Positions 1-7,975 of a DNA stretch of 64,000 bases are shown in pieces. Origin of the DNA: Clostridia bacterium (GTDB taxonomy: Bacteria; Bacillota; Clostridia; Christensenellales; Aristaeellaceae); the NCBI GenBank assembly GCA_017502305.1, contig JAFVVG010000041.1, positions 31,327 to 95,326 of the forward strand. The letters run 5' to 3'. Position 1 is the first letter of the stretch, and every line of letters begins with the position of its first letter. The position numbers and the translations under genes were made by a program. The notes below the pieces were generated by a model that saw nothing but the letters and a program-made list of their open reading frames with translations, was not told where the DNA came from and ran no database searches.

Positions 1-343
1 GCTGCCGGTCGCCGGTATGGGGGTTTACCAGCAGAGGATCCAGCAGGGGCGGATCCTCCCTGAGCAGCTGACGCAGAATGTCTGTGGCGGCATACTCCGC
101 CCGGCTCAGCTTTTTTCGTTCCAGAATGCGGTTCAGGGCCCCTGTTTCCTCGTCTGTCAGGGCAAGACCCTCGTGATCCTTCAGCAGCTGGCAGAACCTG
201 CTCACGCTATCGATGTTGGCCTTATCCTGCATGATGCGGGCCACGGATGTCTGGCTTTTGTAGCCCAGTCGGGCCGCCAGCTCCGCCACGGAAAGACCCC
301 GGCTTTTCTGTATCGCCTGGACGAATTCGCGCATGTCCTGCAT
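1..343 (-). CDS. Helix-turn-helix (XRE-like) protein, 3' end outside window
   Basis: The open frame begins at ATG 343 and runs without a stop to base 1, giving at least 114 residues, so the C-terminus is missing. Residues 15-45 (LSVAELAARLGYKSQTSVAR and following) look like a lambda-repressor-type helix-turn-helix with the usual small residue and hydrophobic spacing. The start lies 18 bases downstream of the preceding small membrane-protein gene, behind a weak AGGCAGGTG ribosome site, so it is probably the last visible gene of the trmD operon. A DNA-binding regulator is likely; its target is unknown. Confidence 0.7.
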   Translation of the reverse strand, partial: MQDMREFVQAIQKSRGLSVAELAARLGYKSQTSVARIMQDKANIDSVSRFCQLLKDHEGLALTDEETGALNRILERKKLSRAEYAATDILRQLLREDPPLLDPLLVNPHTGDRQ

Positions 344-361
344 GGGCTCACCTGCCTTTCG

Positions 362-730
362 TCACTTGCGGGTGCGGATACACTGGGTGGCCATATAGCT
401 CGTAAAGGCGCATTCCACCAGCACCACCTGGCCATCCCGGGTGGCGAGCATATCAAAAACAGGCAGGGAAAGGGTGCCCACGCTGTTCAGATACTGATAG
501 ACCACCACCGCTGCCAGCAGCAGCGTGGGAATCCACAACAGACCGGCGAAGGGCTCCCGGCGCTTGCCCGCGCCGGAAATGGGCAACAGCAGCGCCAGGG
601 TGACGCCCAGCAGCAGCCCCTTGAGCACATTGCTCCAGAAGCCCAGGCCGTTCATCACCGGCAGCAGCACGCACAAAAGCAGCGCCAGCAGCAGCGGCGC
701 CACCATCACCGTCAGTTTCCGCAGGAACAT
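362..730 (-). CDS. Small three-helix membrane protein downstream of trmD
   Basis: This 122-residue protein has three hydrophobic stretches (about residues 7-29, 31-52 and 63-82) followed by a short hydrophilic tail containing one Cys. The ATG at 730 shares its A with the TGA stop of trmD (TGATG), and a GGAGGAA site lies in the end of trmD, so the two are translationally coupled. A longer frame reaching base 1003 overlaps trmD and is not credible. I do not recognise the family; the function is unknown. Confidence 0.75.
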   Translation of the reverse strand: MFLRKLTVMVAPLLLALLLCVLLPVMNGLGFWSNVLKGLLLGVTLALLLPISGAGKRREPFAGLLWIPTLLLAAVVVYQYLNSVGTLSLPVFDMLATRDGQVVLVECAFTSYMATQCIRTRK

Positions 731-1449
731 CACATTTCCTCCAGCATACGCTTTTCCTTGTCGGTCAGTTGAGCCTTTTCCAGCAAATCGGGCCGGAACT
801 TCTTGGTAGCCCGCAGGGATTCCTGCCGGCGCCAGGCCTTGATCTTCGCGTGATCGCCGGAAAGCAGCACCTCCGGCACTTCCATGCCATTCAGCTCCCG
901 TGGACGGGTATACTGGGGATACTCCAGCAGACCATCGGAGAAGGACTCCTCCTCCGGGCTTTCGGCAGAACCCAGCACCCCGGGGATAAACCGCGCCACG
1001 CAATCCGTCAGTACCATGGCGGCCAGCTCACCGCCGGTGAGGATATAATCGCCAATGCTGATCTCCTCGTCAATGCAGGCGTCCAGCGCCCGCTGATCCA
1101 CGCCCTCGTAATGGCCGCAGAGCAGGATGAGTTCCTCCTCCGTGGCCAGCTCCCGGGCCTTGGCAGTGGTCAGGGTGGTACCCCTGGGGCCCATGTAGAT
1201 GCGTTTGCCGTGGAAATCCTCCCCCATGGCTGCCTTCATGGCGTCCATGATGGGCTGGGCCAGCATCACCATGCCGGCGCCGCCGCCGAAGGGATAGTCA
1301 TCGGTGTTCTTGTGCTTGCGGTCGGAAAAGGGACGGATGTCGATGCACTCCACCTCAATCAGCCCCTGCTCCCGGGCACGGCCCAGGATGCTGGTATTCA
1401 GCACGCTTTCGAACATCTCCGGGAAGATGGTCAGGATCTTAATCTTCAA
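730..1449 (-). CDS. trmD: tRNA (guanine-37-N1)-methyltransferase TrmD
   Basis: TrmD uses S-adenosylmethionine to methylate G37 next to the anticodon of several tRNAs, which prevents +1 frameshifting. At 239 residues the length is normal. The SPOUT trefoil-knot signatures are present: LLCGHYEGVDQR near residue 110, SIGDYILTGGELA near 130, and YPQYTRP near 178. The start overlaps the 3' end of rimM by 11 bases, the usual order in Firmicutes, and the stop overlaps the next gene by one base. It belongs to the ylxM-led operon. Confidence 0.97.
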   Translation of the reverse strand: MKIKILTIFPEMFESVLNTSILGRAREQGLIEVECIDIRPFSDRKHKNTDDYPFGGGAGMVMLAQPIMDAMKAAMGEDFHGKRIYMGPRGTTLTTAKARELATEEELILLCGHYEGVDQRALDACIDEEISIGDYILTGGELAAMVLTDCVARFIPGVLGSAESPEEESFSDGLLEYPQYTRPRELNGMEVPEVLLSGDHAKIKAWRRQESLRATKKFRPDLLEKAQLTDKEKRMLEEM

Positions 1450-1960
1450 AAACAGCCACCTCTTGCAGCTTTTCGGTGCAAACGTCGATGCGGCGCTGCG
1501 CCACGTCCACGCTGGGGAACACGGCCTTCAGCGCCGGGGCCATGAAGCTTTCCCGGTTCCTGCGGAACACATACACATCCACCGGGCCATGCTGCAGAAC
1601 ATCGGTGAGCTTGCCCAGCACATTGCCGTTCTCGTCCACCGCCTCACAGCCGATCAGGTCGCAGATAAAGGTCTCATCCTCGCCGGGCTGCACAGTCTGT
1701 TCCCGGCGGATGTACAGCTGCGTCCCCCGCAGCCGCTCCACGTCGTTGGGGTTGGCACACGCCCCCAGGGTAATGTATGCGAAGCCGTCATGCACCCGTG
1801 AGCACCTGGCGGCAATGGGTTCAAAATCATTATCGCGCTGCACGTAAAGCGTTTTCCAGCGCAGGAAATCATCGGCATCGGCAGCATAGGGCTTCACCTT
1901 CGCCTCGCCCCGGATGCCCTGGGGCTTGAGGACCTCGCCGATCATCAAATACTCATTCAT
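1439..1960 (-). CDS. rimM: Ribosome maturation factor RimM
   Basis: RimM helps assemble the 30S head by binding S19 and 16S rRNA. The 173-residue protein has the N-terminal RimM domain (GEVLKPQGIRGEAKVKP near the start) and a C-terminal PRC-barrel (DLIGCEAVDENGNVLGKL). I chose ATG 1960 because it has GGAGAA at the right distance and gives the family start MNEYLMIGEV; upstream in-frame sequence is repeat-derived. It overlaps trmD by 11 bases and is separated from khpA by a 300-base hairpin element. Confidence 0.95.
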   Translation of the reverse strand: MNEYLMIGEVLKPQGIRGEAKVKPYAADADDFLRWKTLYVQRDNDFEPIAARCSRVHDGFAYITLGACANPNDVERLRGTQLYIRREQTVQPGEDETFICDLIGCEAVDENGNVLGKLTDVLQHGPVDVYVFRRNRESFMAPALKAVFPSVDVAQRRIDVCTEKLQEVAVFED

Positions 1961-2263
1961 GAAACATTCTCCTTCAATCGTCCCTCTCCCGCGTCGCGGC
2001 GCTCCCGTCGAGCGCCGTGACCCCTGCTGATATGCACCCTGCATGGCACCAAAAGAAGGGAGTCGAGAGGGTGAGCGATGCGAGCGCCGCCAGTGGCGGA
2101 AGCAGCGATCTAAGCGAATCAACCGAAACGAGCAATCGAGCGACAGCGAGAGTGCGACGATTGAGGTTGCGGATGAAAGCCCCTTTGGCAGGGTGCAGGG
2201 GCAAAGCCCCGCTCAGGGGAGTCCAGAGGGGACGCTGTCCCTTCTGGTGCAAAAAAGGCGGGA
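1961..2263 (-). repeat. Hairpin-array element, copy A, within the trmD operon
   Basis: The gap between khpA and rimM holds no gene. Read on the minus strand it starts right after the khpA stop with stem-loops of the type CGGGGCTTTGCCCC followed by TGGACTCCCC, has a middle section rich in short GAGCG/CGCTC words, and ends at 1988-2033 with a GC-rich module (core GGGGTCACGGCGCTC). The same module recurs at 9383-9423, 19563-19610 and 35804-35846. It lies inside an operon without a run of T, so it is not a simple terminator. It may act as an mRNA processing or stability element, or may be a mobile palindrome. Confidence 0.75.
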
Positions 2264-2509
2264 TCAGTTAGATCCCGCGGATTTCTGGATTTCGACAAAA
2301 ACAGGCTTGGGGTATTTGGCGGTGGCAGCCTTCACCACGGCGCGGATGGCCTTGGCGATGCGGCCCTGCTTGCCAATGACTTTGCCCACATCTTCCTCTG
2401 CCACGTTCAGGGCGAGGATGACAGCCTCGGGGCCTTCGGTTTCATGCACGCTGACTTGGTCGGGATGATCCACCAAGGACTGCGCCATGAAGGTAAGTAG
2501 TTCTTGCAT
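2264..2509 (-). CDS. khpA: KH-domain RNA-binding protein KhpA
   Basis: KhpA (YlqC) is a small single-KH protein that binds RNA, often as a partner of KhpB/EloR, and affects cell elongation. The 81-residue protein has the KH signature VIGKQGRIAKAIR (the GKQG loop at about residues 45-48). It sits between rpsP and rimM, its standard place in Firmicutes. The ATG at 2509 follows AGGAAGTCTCC, an acceptable ribosome site. Confidence 0.95.
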   Translation of the reverse strand: MQELLTFMAQSLVDHPDQVSVHETEGPEAVILALNVAEEDVGKVIGKQGRIAKAIRAVVKAATAKYPKPVFVEIQKSAGSN

Positions 2510-2559
2510 GGAGACTTCCTTTCTTCATACCGGCAGGGCCGGCGCAGTCTTCATCAGAC

Positions 2560-2808
2560 TTACTTTTCGATGACGCCGGTCTTCTTCAGCAGCACACGAA
2601 CGGTGTCGGTGGGCTGAGCGCCGCAATCCAGCCAATACTTGGCGCGCTCGCCGTCGACCTTGATCTCAGCGGGAGCGGTCATGGGGTTGTAGTAGCCGAT
2701 CTCCTCGATGAAGCGGCCGTCACGGGGGGAGGTGGCAGCAGCCACGACAACACGGTAGAAGGGCTTCTTCTTCATACCCATTCTCTTCAGACGAATCTTG
2801 ACAGACAT
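2560..2808 (-). CDS. rpsP: 30S ribosomal protein S16
   Basis: S16 is an early 30S assembly protein. The 82-residue product starts [19 protein letters not shown], typical for the family, and carries the conserved [13 protein letters not shown] segment. It lies between ffh and khpA in the ylxM operon, with a GGAGGAAAT ribosome site directly upstream of ATG 2808. Confidence 0.97.
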   Translation of the reverse strand: MSVKIRLKRMGMKKKPFYRVVVAAATSPRDGRFIEEIGYYNPMTAPAEIKVDGERAKYWLDCGAQPTDTVRVLLKKTGVIEK

Positions 2809-2884
2809 TGGATTTCCTCCTCAAATTTGTGTGGTAGTGATCTATATGGAAATCATATACGCTGTATATGAGTCCACGCTTTGG

Positions 2885-4204
2885 TTACATGCCGGGGAAG
2901 CGCATTCTCATGCGGCCCTTGCCCTTCATCTGGGTCATTTGCTTCATCATCTGCTTGGCCTGCTCAAACTGGCGGATGAGCTGGTTCACGTCCTGCACCG
3001 AGGTGCCGGAGCCCGCAGCGATGCGCTTGCGGCGGCTGGCATTGAGAATGCCGGGGTTGCGCCTTTCCCTGGGCGTCATGGAACGGATGATGGCCTCGGG
3101 CTTCTTCATGGCGTTCTCGTCCACGTCGATGTCCTTGCCGGACATGCCCGGGAGCATCTCGATCATGCTCTTCAGGCCCACCTTCTTCATGGACTGCATC
3201 TGCTCCAGGAAGTCCTCCAGGGTCAGGTCAGAGGTCTTGACCTTGCGGGCCAGCTTATCCACCTCATGCTCGTCGAAGGCTTCGCCGGCCTTCTCGATCA
3301 GGGTGAGCACGTCGCCCATGCCCAGGATGCGGCTGGCCATGCGGTCGGGGTGGAAGGGTTCGATATCGGTGAGCTTCTCGCCCACGCCGGAGAACTTGAT
3401 GGGCTTGCCCGTCACCGCGCGCACGCTCAGCGCGGCGCCGCCGCGGGTGTCGCCGTCCAGCTTGGTAAGAATCACGCCGTCGATGGCCAGCTTCTCGTTG
3501 AAGGACTGGGCCACGTTCACCGCGTCCTGGCCGGTCATGGCGTCCACCACCAGCAGGATCTCCTGGGGCTTGACGGTTTCCTTGATGCGGGCCAGCTCGT
3601 CCATGAGCTCGGTATCGATATGCAGGCGACCGGCGGTATCGATGATCAGCACATCCCGCTGATAGTATCGGGCGTACTCGACAGCCTCTTGGGCGGTCTT
3701 CACCGGGTCTTGCGTGCCCTTCTCGAAAACAGGCACCTTCACCTGCTCGCCCACCACCTGCAGCTGCTTGATAGCGGCGGGGCGGTAGATATCGCAGGCA
3801 GCCAGCATGGGCTTTTTGCCCTGCTTGCTCAGGTAGCCGGCCAGCTTGGCGGCCATGGTGGTTTTACCTGCGCCCTGCAGGCCGCAGAGCATATAAACCG
3901 TCAGCGGGCTGGAGGACCAGGTCAGGCGGGCATTGGCGCCGCCCATAAGCTGGGTCATCTCCTCATTGACGATCTTGATGACCTGCTGTCCGGGGGTGAG
4001 GGAGGACAGGATTTCCTGGCCCACGCACCGCTCGGTGACCTTCTTGATAAAATCCTTGGCGACGGCATAGTTGACGTCGGCCTCAAGGAGCGCCATGCGC
4101 ACCTCGCGCATGCCTTCCTTGACGTTCTGCTCCGTCAGCTTGCCCTTGCCGGTCATTTTCCGCAGGGCGCCCTGGAGCTTTTCACTCAAGCCTTCAAAGG
4201 CCAT
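2885..4204 (-). CDS. ffh: Signal recognition particle protein Ffh
   Basis: Ffh binds 4.5S/scRNA and signal sequences of nascent membrane and secreted proteins and docks with FtsY. The 439-residue protein has the N domain, then GTPase motifs G1 (CGLQGAGKTT, about residues 107-116), DTAGR (189-193) and TKLDGD (247-252). It ends in a methionine-rich M domain finishing MRMRFPGM. Its start overlaps the ylxM stop by 11 bases. No SRP RNA gene is visible nearby. Confidence 0.98.
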   Translation of the reverse strand: MAFEGLSEKLQGALRKMTGKGKLTEQNVKEGMREVRMALLEADVNYAVAKDFIKKVTERCVGQEILSSLTPGQQVIKIVNEEMTQLMGGANARLTWSSSPLTVYMLCGLQGAGKTTMAAKLAGYLSKQGKKPMLAACDIYRPAAIKQLQVVGEQVKVPVFEKGTQDPVKTAQEAVEYARYYQRDVLIIDTAGRLHIDTELMDELARIKETVKPQEILLVVDAMTGQDAVNVAQSFNEKLAIDGVILTKLDGDTRGGAALSVRAVTGKPIKFSGVGEKLTDIEPFHPDRMASRILGMGDVLTLIEKAGEAFDEHEVDKLARKVKTSDLTLEDFLEQMQSMKKVGLKSMIEMLPGMSGKDIDVDENAMKKPEAIIRSMTPRERRNPGILNASRRKRIAAGSGTSVQDVNQLIRQFEQAKQMMKQMTQMKGKGRMRMRFPGM

Positions 4205-4562
4205 TGCTTTCCTCCTGATCCAGCCGGATCAGCTCGTCCAGCAGCTGTTCCGCCTCGTCATAGCGCTGATGGCGCAGGGCATCGCGGCACTGTTCCAGCC
4301 CCTCGCCCATGCGGGTGAAGCGCCGGGCCATGCCCAGCTTCTCTTCCATGTCGAAAAGCTTGCCTGCCGCCCTGGTCAGCATATCGTGTACACCTTGCCG
4401 GCTGACGCCTGCCTCCTGGGCGATCTCCCCCAGGGACATATCCTCCTCGCAGTGAAGCTGGAGTACCAGGCGCTGCTTTTCCGTCAGCATGCCGCCATAG
4501 AACGCCGCGAGCCAGGCCAATTCGACCTTGCGACCGATCTCGTCATGCCCGTTGCTTTCCAT
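4194..4562 (-). CDS. ylxM: YlxM, UPF0122 helix-turn-helix protein
   Basis: YlxM is a small helical protein found next to ffh in Firmicutes; in Streptococcus it modulates SRP GTPase activity. The 122-residue protein has a sigma-70 region-4-like helix-turn-helix (MSLGEIAQEAGVSRQGVHDM, about residues 52-71). It is the first gene of the operon and is preceded by a consensus promoter at 4607-4635. Role in SRP is known from the family, not shown here. Confidence 0.92.
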   Translation of the reverse strand: MESNGHDEIGRKVELAWLAAFYGGMLTEKQRLVLQLHCEEDMSLGEIAQEAGVSRQGVHDMLTRAAGKLFDMEEKLGMARRFTRMGEGLEQCRDALRHQRYDEAEQLLDELIRLDQEESNGL

Positions 4563-4606
4563 GCCAGCACCCTCCGCGTCAAGGTGTTTCGGTTGACACC
4601 TGAGCT

Positions 4607-4635
4607 ATTATATACGCAAAAAGGTGCGCTGTCAA
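4607..4635 (-). promoter_or_regulatory. Sigma-A promoter of the ylxM-ffh-trmD operon
   Basis: On the minus strand TTGACA (4630-4635) and TATAAT (4607-4612) are both perfect and are separated by 17 bases. The -35 box lies inside the 3' arm of the upstream gene's terminator stem. The transcribed leader contains a small AGGTGT/ACACCT hairpin before ylxM. Confidence 0.9.
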
Positions 4636-4655
4636 GTGTTTTTTCTTGACAGCGC
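4626..4655 (-). terminator. Terminator of the secreted SH3-like gene, overlapping a promoter
   Basis: A perfect 11-base inverted repeat (CTTGACAGCGC at 4645-4655 against GCGCTGTCAAG at 4626-4636) closes a loop of 8 bases and is followed on the minus strand by ACCTTTTT. The 3' arm contains the TTGACA of the ylxM promoter. Confidence 0.8.
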
Positions 4656-4665
4656 TCATCTTTTT

Positions 4666-5829
4666 TCAATATATCACACCATGCTTCATGTTCAACAGCG
4701 TTGTGTACTCCGTCACGTCCTTCATGCGCACATAGCCGTAGGTGCCCTGCTCGTCCAGCTTCCAGGTGATGTCCTCCCTGGGCAGCACCACATGGTACCA
4801 TCCGTCGCAGTCAGCGATGATATGCACGGCGGTACCGGCAGGCAGGGTTTGCTTCACCTGGCCACCCGGGGAAAGGTACAGGCTGGTGTCCGCGTTGCAC
4901 TGGGCCACGGCAGGTGGGGTCATCATCTTTTCACCGCATATAACATAGTTGCCGCTCATCCAGCCTACTGTATCACCAATACGCAGTTTGTACCATGGAT
5001 GCTGGGTGCCGGGCGCAGCATCCAGTTTCTCCGCAACAGCCCCACGGTACACACCCAGGCTGCGGGATTTTCCCGTAGGTTTCTCCCTGAGATTCGCTCC
5101 TTGTGCATAATACGTATCAAGATTTGCCTCAATACGTTCCCATGCTTCTGCACCCATGGCCAGTTTTTCCAGATTGCAGGGGAAATCATCCGCATCCAGA
5201 AGATCCAGCCTTGCAGGTTTCTCGGCGCAGAAATATGTCGTTTCGCCTGCCACGACCCCCTGCTCCATCCGCGAATACTCATAACTATAGCCTGGGAAAC
5301 CACTCATGACGCGGATGCCATTACCCTGTTCGTCCAGGTTTTCATAGGCGTATACATAACTGTAACCCTCATAGCCGCCTATGTAGAAAATCTCCTGTCC
5401 ATATTCAACGGTTGGCCACACCATCATGACTCGTCCCTGATTGTCATACCTTGGCCGGGCGCTGATGGCAAAGCTTTCGGCGCCCCTCAAAAAGGTTTCC
5501 GTGGCCGCCCATACCTGCCAGCCCGATTCCGGCAGTTCCAGCCCTTCGATCAGCATTGTCACGCTCTGATGTTCCGCCGCCAGCAAAAGAAAGCGGCGAT
5601 TCATCTGCTGTGTATCCTTGTATTGCTCTGTCACCATCACGCCCTGAACAGCCTTGTCTTCCGCAAAAGGCGTACCAGCCAGGGCGGCTTTTGCCATTTC
5701 CGGCAAGGCGTTCCCAAAGGTTTCTACATAGTAGATCGGGTTATAGGGCGTATCCACCGTCCAGCTCTCTCCCCGGGCCGCCACAGCAGGCCACAGGAGC
5801 ACCAGAAGAAGCACCACCAGTTTCTTCAT
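4666..5829 (-). CDS. Secreted protein with C-terminal SH3-like domains
   Basis: The 387-residue protein starts with a Sec signal peptide (KKLVVLLLVLLWPAVAARG). The middle is Tyr-rich and not recognised. From about residue 240 onward two bacterial SH3-like segments are visible: YYAQGANLREKPTGKSRSLG, ending in GDTVGWMSGNYV, and then NADTSLYLSPGGQVKQTLPA. Such domains usually bind peptidoglycan or other cell-wall ligands. ATG 5829 is preferred over the GTG nine bases upstream because GAGGTG is then 8 bases away. It has its own terminator; the adjacent upstream gene also encodes a wall-binding protein. Enzymatic function is not evident. Confidence 0.75.
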   Translation of the reverse strand: MKKLVVLLLVLLWPAVAARGESWTVDTPYNPIYYVETFGNALPEMAKAALAGTPFAEDKAVQGVMVTEQYKDTQQMNRRFLLLAAEHQSVTMLIEGLELPESGWQVWAATETFLRGAESFAISARPRYDNQGRVMMVWPTVEYGQEIFYIGGYEGYSYVYAYENLDEQGNGIRVMSGFPGYSYEYSRMEQGVVAGETTYFCAEKPARLDLLDADDFPCNLEKLAMGAEAWERIEANLDTYYAQGANLREKPTGKSRSLGVYRGAVAEKLDAAPGTQHPWYKLRIGDTVGWMSGNYVICGEKMMTPPAVAQCNADTSLYLSPGGQVKQTLPAGTAVHIIADCDGWYHVVLPREDITWKLDEQGTYGYVRMKDVTEYTTLLNMKHGVIY

Positions 5830-5888
5830 TTTCTTCACCTCTTATCCATGCAACGGCCCAAACCAACATTTTCTTCCATTTATATGTA

Positions 5889-5926
5889 ACAAAAAAATGT
5901 GGGCCATATGCACACGGCCCACATTC
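5889..5926 (-). terminator. Terminator of the peptidoglycan-binding protein gene
   Basis: ATGTGGGCC (5897-5905) pairs with GGCCCACAT (5916-5924). On the minus strand the stem is followed by a run of seven T, just after the stop at 5946. Confidence 0.88.
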
Positions 5927-5945
5927 TCAATTCCGTATTATCTCA

Positions 5946-7895
5946 TCACCACGGCACCATTTCCCCGGTCAACTTCAGCCAATGGATGCGGATATCCCTG
6001 TTGTGCCGCGCGGCGTTCTTGGGATCGTTCTTCTGCACCTCGGTCATGGTGCGGGGGAAATGCACGCAGGTGTGGCCCTCAAAGCCGTTATCGCTCAGCC
6101 CGCCGGACAGGTGGGGCATGTTGGGCATGGAGGCAATGCACCAGGTGCCGTTGGCCAGGCGGATATACACCGGCTTTTCGTTCCAGGACCACTGGTTGCC
6201 CCAGACCTCATACATAATCTGGCTGTCCTCTTTGGTCAGGGGTTCGGAGTCGGCATGGTGCCCGGCCGAGTACAGGCGCATCTTCCACTGCTTGCCTGAA
6301 ACAGGCTCGTACACCGTAAACTCTTTGTTCCGCTGGAGATAAGGCTTCACATCGTCATACCAATGCAGCAATTCCAGGTTGGCGCCGCCGGGGGCCACGC
6401 CCTTGGCCACATTGGAGGAAAGCTGCGTATCCATGGCCACGGCGCTGCCGCCGTAAAGCGTGGCCAGGGTGGTTTTGCCGGCCACGCCGTCCACCGGCAG
6501 GCCGTTGCGGCGCTGGAAGCACTCCACGGCCCACACGGTAGAATAATTGTAGACGATACCTTCCTCGCTGGACACACCCACGGGGTAGTTCAGCTTGGCC
6601 AGGGCCTCCTGCAGCTGCTTGACCTCCGCGCCGGTGCTGCCCCGCTTGAGCTGCTTCCAGCCACCCTCGGGCTGTTCAGCGCTGGGCTGATCCACAGCGG
6701 GTTCGTCCACCTCTTCCTTTTCGGCAACCTCAGCGTCGTCGGAAAAAAGAATCTTGTAGGTTTTCGTTCCTGCCACACCGTCGGCGGTAAGACCATGCTG
6801 CTTCTGGAAGGCAATGACCGCCTTTTCCGTGCCGGCGCCGAAGCCTCCATCCACCAGGCCCGTGTAGTAGCCCAGCTGCTTGAGACGCTTCTGCAGGGTC
6901 TCCACATCATCGCCGGTATCGTTGCGGCGCAGGGTACGGGCGGGGACATCGTCGTTCTTGTCATCCGGCACAGGGGTGATTACCGTGCTGCCGGCGGGTT
7001 TGGCATCATCGGAGAAGAGAATCTTGTAGGTCTTCGTGCCGGCCAGGCCATCGGCGGTCAGGCCGTGCTTGCTCTGGAAAGCCTTCACCGCGTTCATGCT
7101 GCCGGTGCCGTAGCTGCCGTCGATGGAGCCGGTGTAATACCCTAGCTCCTTCAGCCGCTTCTGCACGCTCTTCACATCATCGCCCTGGCTGCCCTTACGC
7201 AGGGTGCGGGTGGGGATGGTATAGCCATTGTTACCCGCATCAGTGCTGGGCGGCGTCACCGTGGAGCCGCCGCTGTTTCCGTCATCGCCCGTATCGCCCT
7301 TGAGCTGGCTTTCGATCTTCAGCAGGGTTTTTTTGCCTGCCAGGCCGTCCGCCGTCAGGCCGTTGGCCTGCTGGAAGGCCACCACCGCCCGCTGGGTGCC
7401 GGTGCCGAACTTGCCGTCTGCGCTGCCGGCGGAGAACCCCAGGTCGTTCAGCGCCTTCTGCAGGAGCTTCACCCGGTCGCCCCGGGAGCCGTACTTCAGT
7501 GTTTCATAGTTTCCGCCGAAGTAGCTGTCCGCGCTGCCCGTAGAGCCACTGCCGGTATTCCCGGTGGAAGACGAACCGCCCGTACCGCCGGTGCTGCCAC
7601 CGCTCTCCGCCTGCTTGTACAGCAGCGTCAGCGTGGCGCTGCCGGCCAGGCCGTCCACCGTGAGGCCATTGTTCTGCTGGAACTGGCGCACCGCCTTCTC
7701 CGTGGTGGGGCCGAACTTGCCGTCGGTGCCGCCGGTGTTGTAGCCCAGAGACACCAGGGCTTTCTGCATTTTCAGCACATCGCTGCCGGAATCCCGGTAG
7801 CGCAACGTTTTATAACTGGCGGCAAAGGCGGAAACGCAAAAAGACACGAGCACCATCGCCAGGATGAGCCCGCGCCAGAAAATCCGCTTGTTCAT
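5946..7895 (-). CDS. Secreted protein with five peptidoglycan-binding repeats and a YkuD-like end
   Basis: The 649-residue protein has a signal peptide (residues 1-26) and then five PG_binding_1 repeats at roughly 28-93, 131-195, 229-295, 325-390 and 417-485, each with the motif QxxLxxLGY...DGxFGxxTxxAVxxFQ...G. They are joined by Gly/Ser- or Asp-rich linkers. The last 150 residues form another domain with GHTCVHF at 607-613, which resembles the SHGC motif of L,D-transpeptidases but is not canonical. It probably binds and perhaps modifies peptidoglycan outside the cell. Start ATG has GGGAGG upstream, and a good promoter lies at 7930-7958. Confidence 0.8.
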   Translation of the reverse strand: MNKRIFWRGLILAMVLVSFCVSAFAASYKTLRYRDSGSDVLKMQKALVSLGYNTGGTDGKFGPTTEKAVRQFQQNNGLTVDGLAGSATLTLLYKQAESGGSTGGTGGSSSTGNTGSGSTGSADSYFGGNYETLKYGSRGDRVKLLQKALNDLGFSAGSADGKFGTGTQRAVVAFQQANGLTADGLAGKKTLLKIESQLKGDTGDDGNSGGSTVTPPSTDAGNNGYTIPTRTLRKGSQGDDVKSVQKRLKELGYYTGSIDGSYGTGSMNAVKAFQSKHGLTADGLAGTKTYKILFSDDAKPAGSTVITPVPDDKNDDVPARTLRRNDTGDDVETLQKRLKQLGYYTGLVDGGFGAGTEKAVIAFQKQHGLTADGVAGTKTYKILFSDDAEVAEKEEVDEPAVDQPSAEQPEGGWKQLKRGSTGAEVKQLQEALAKLNYPVGVSSEEGIVYNYSTVWAVECFQRRNGLPVDGVAGKTTLATLYGGSAVAMDTQLSSNVAKGVAPGGANLELLHWYDDVKPYLQRNKEFTVYEPVSGKQWKMRLYSAGHHADSEPLTKEDSQIMYEVWGNQWSWNEKPVYIRLANGTWCIASMPNMPHLSGGLSDNGFEGHTCVHFPRTMTEVQKNDPKNAARHNRDIRIHWLKLTGEMVPW

Positions 7896-7929
7896 GCCGT
7901 ATACCTCCCATTGGTGTATTTCAATGTTC

Positions 7930-7958
7930 AGTATATCAGAATGTATATATTTTGTAAA
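7930..7958 (-). promoter_or_regulatory. Sigma-A promoter of the peptidoglycan-binding protein gene
   Basis: On the minus strand TTTACA (7953-7958) and TATACT (7930-7935) are separated by 17 bases, about 35 bases upstream of the start codon at 7895. Confidence 0.8.
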
Positions 7959-7975
7959 GTTTTATGACAAAGATG

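Noticed and set aside
2060..2170. GAG-rich stretch as a TRAP-binding site
   Set aside because: The triplets lie on the plus strand, antisense to the operon, with irregular spacing, and belong to hairpin element A.
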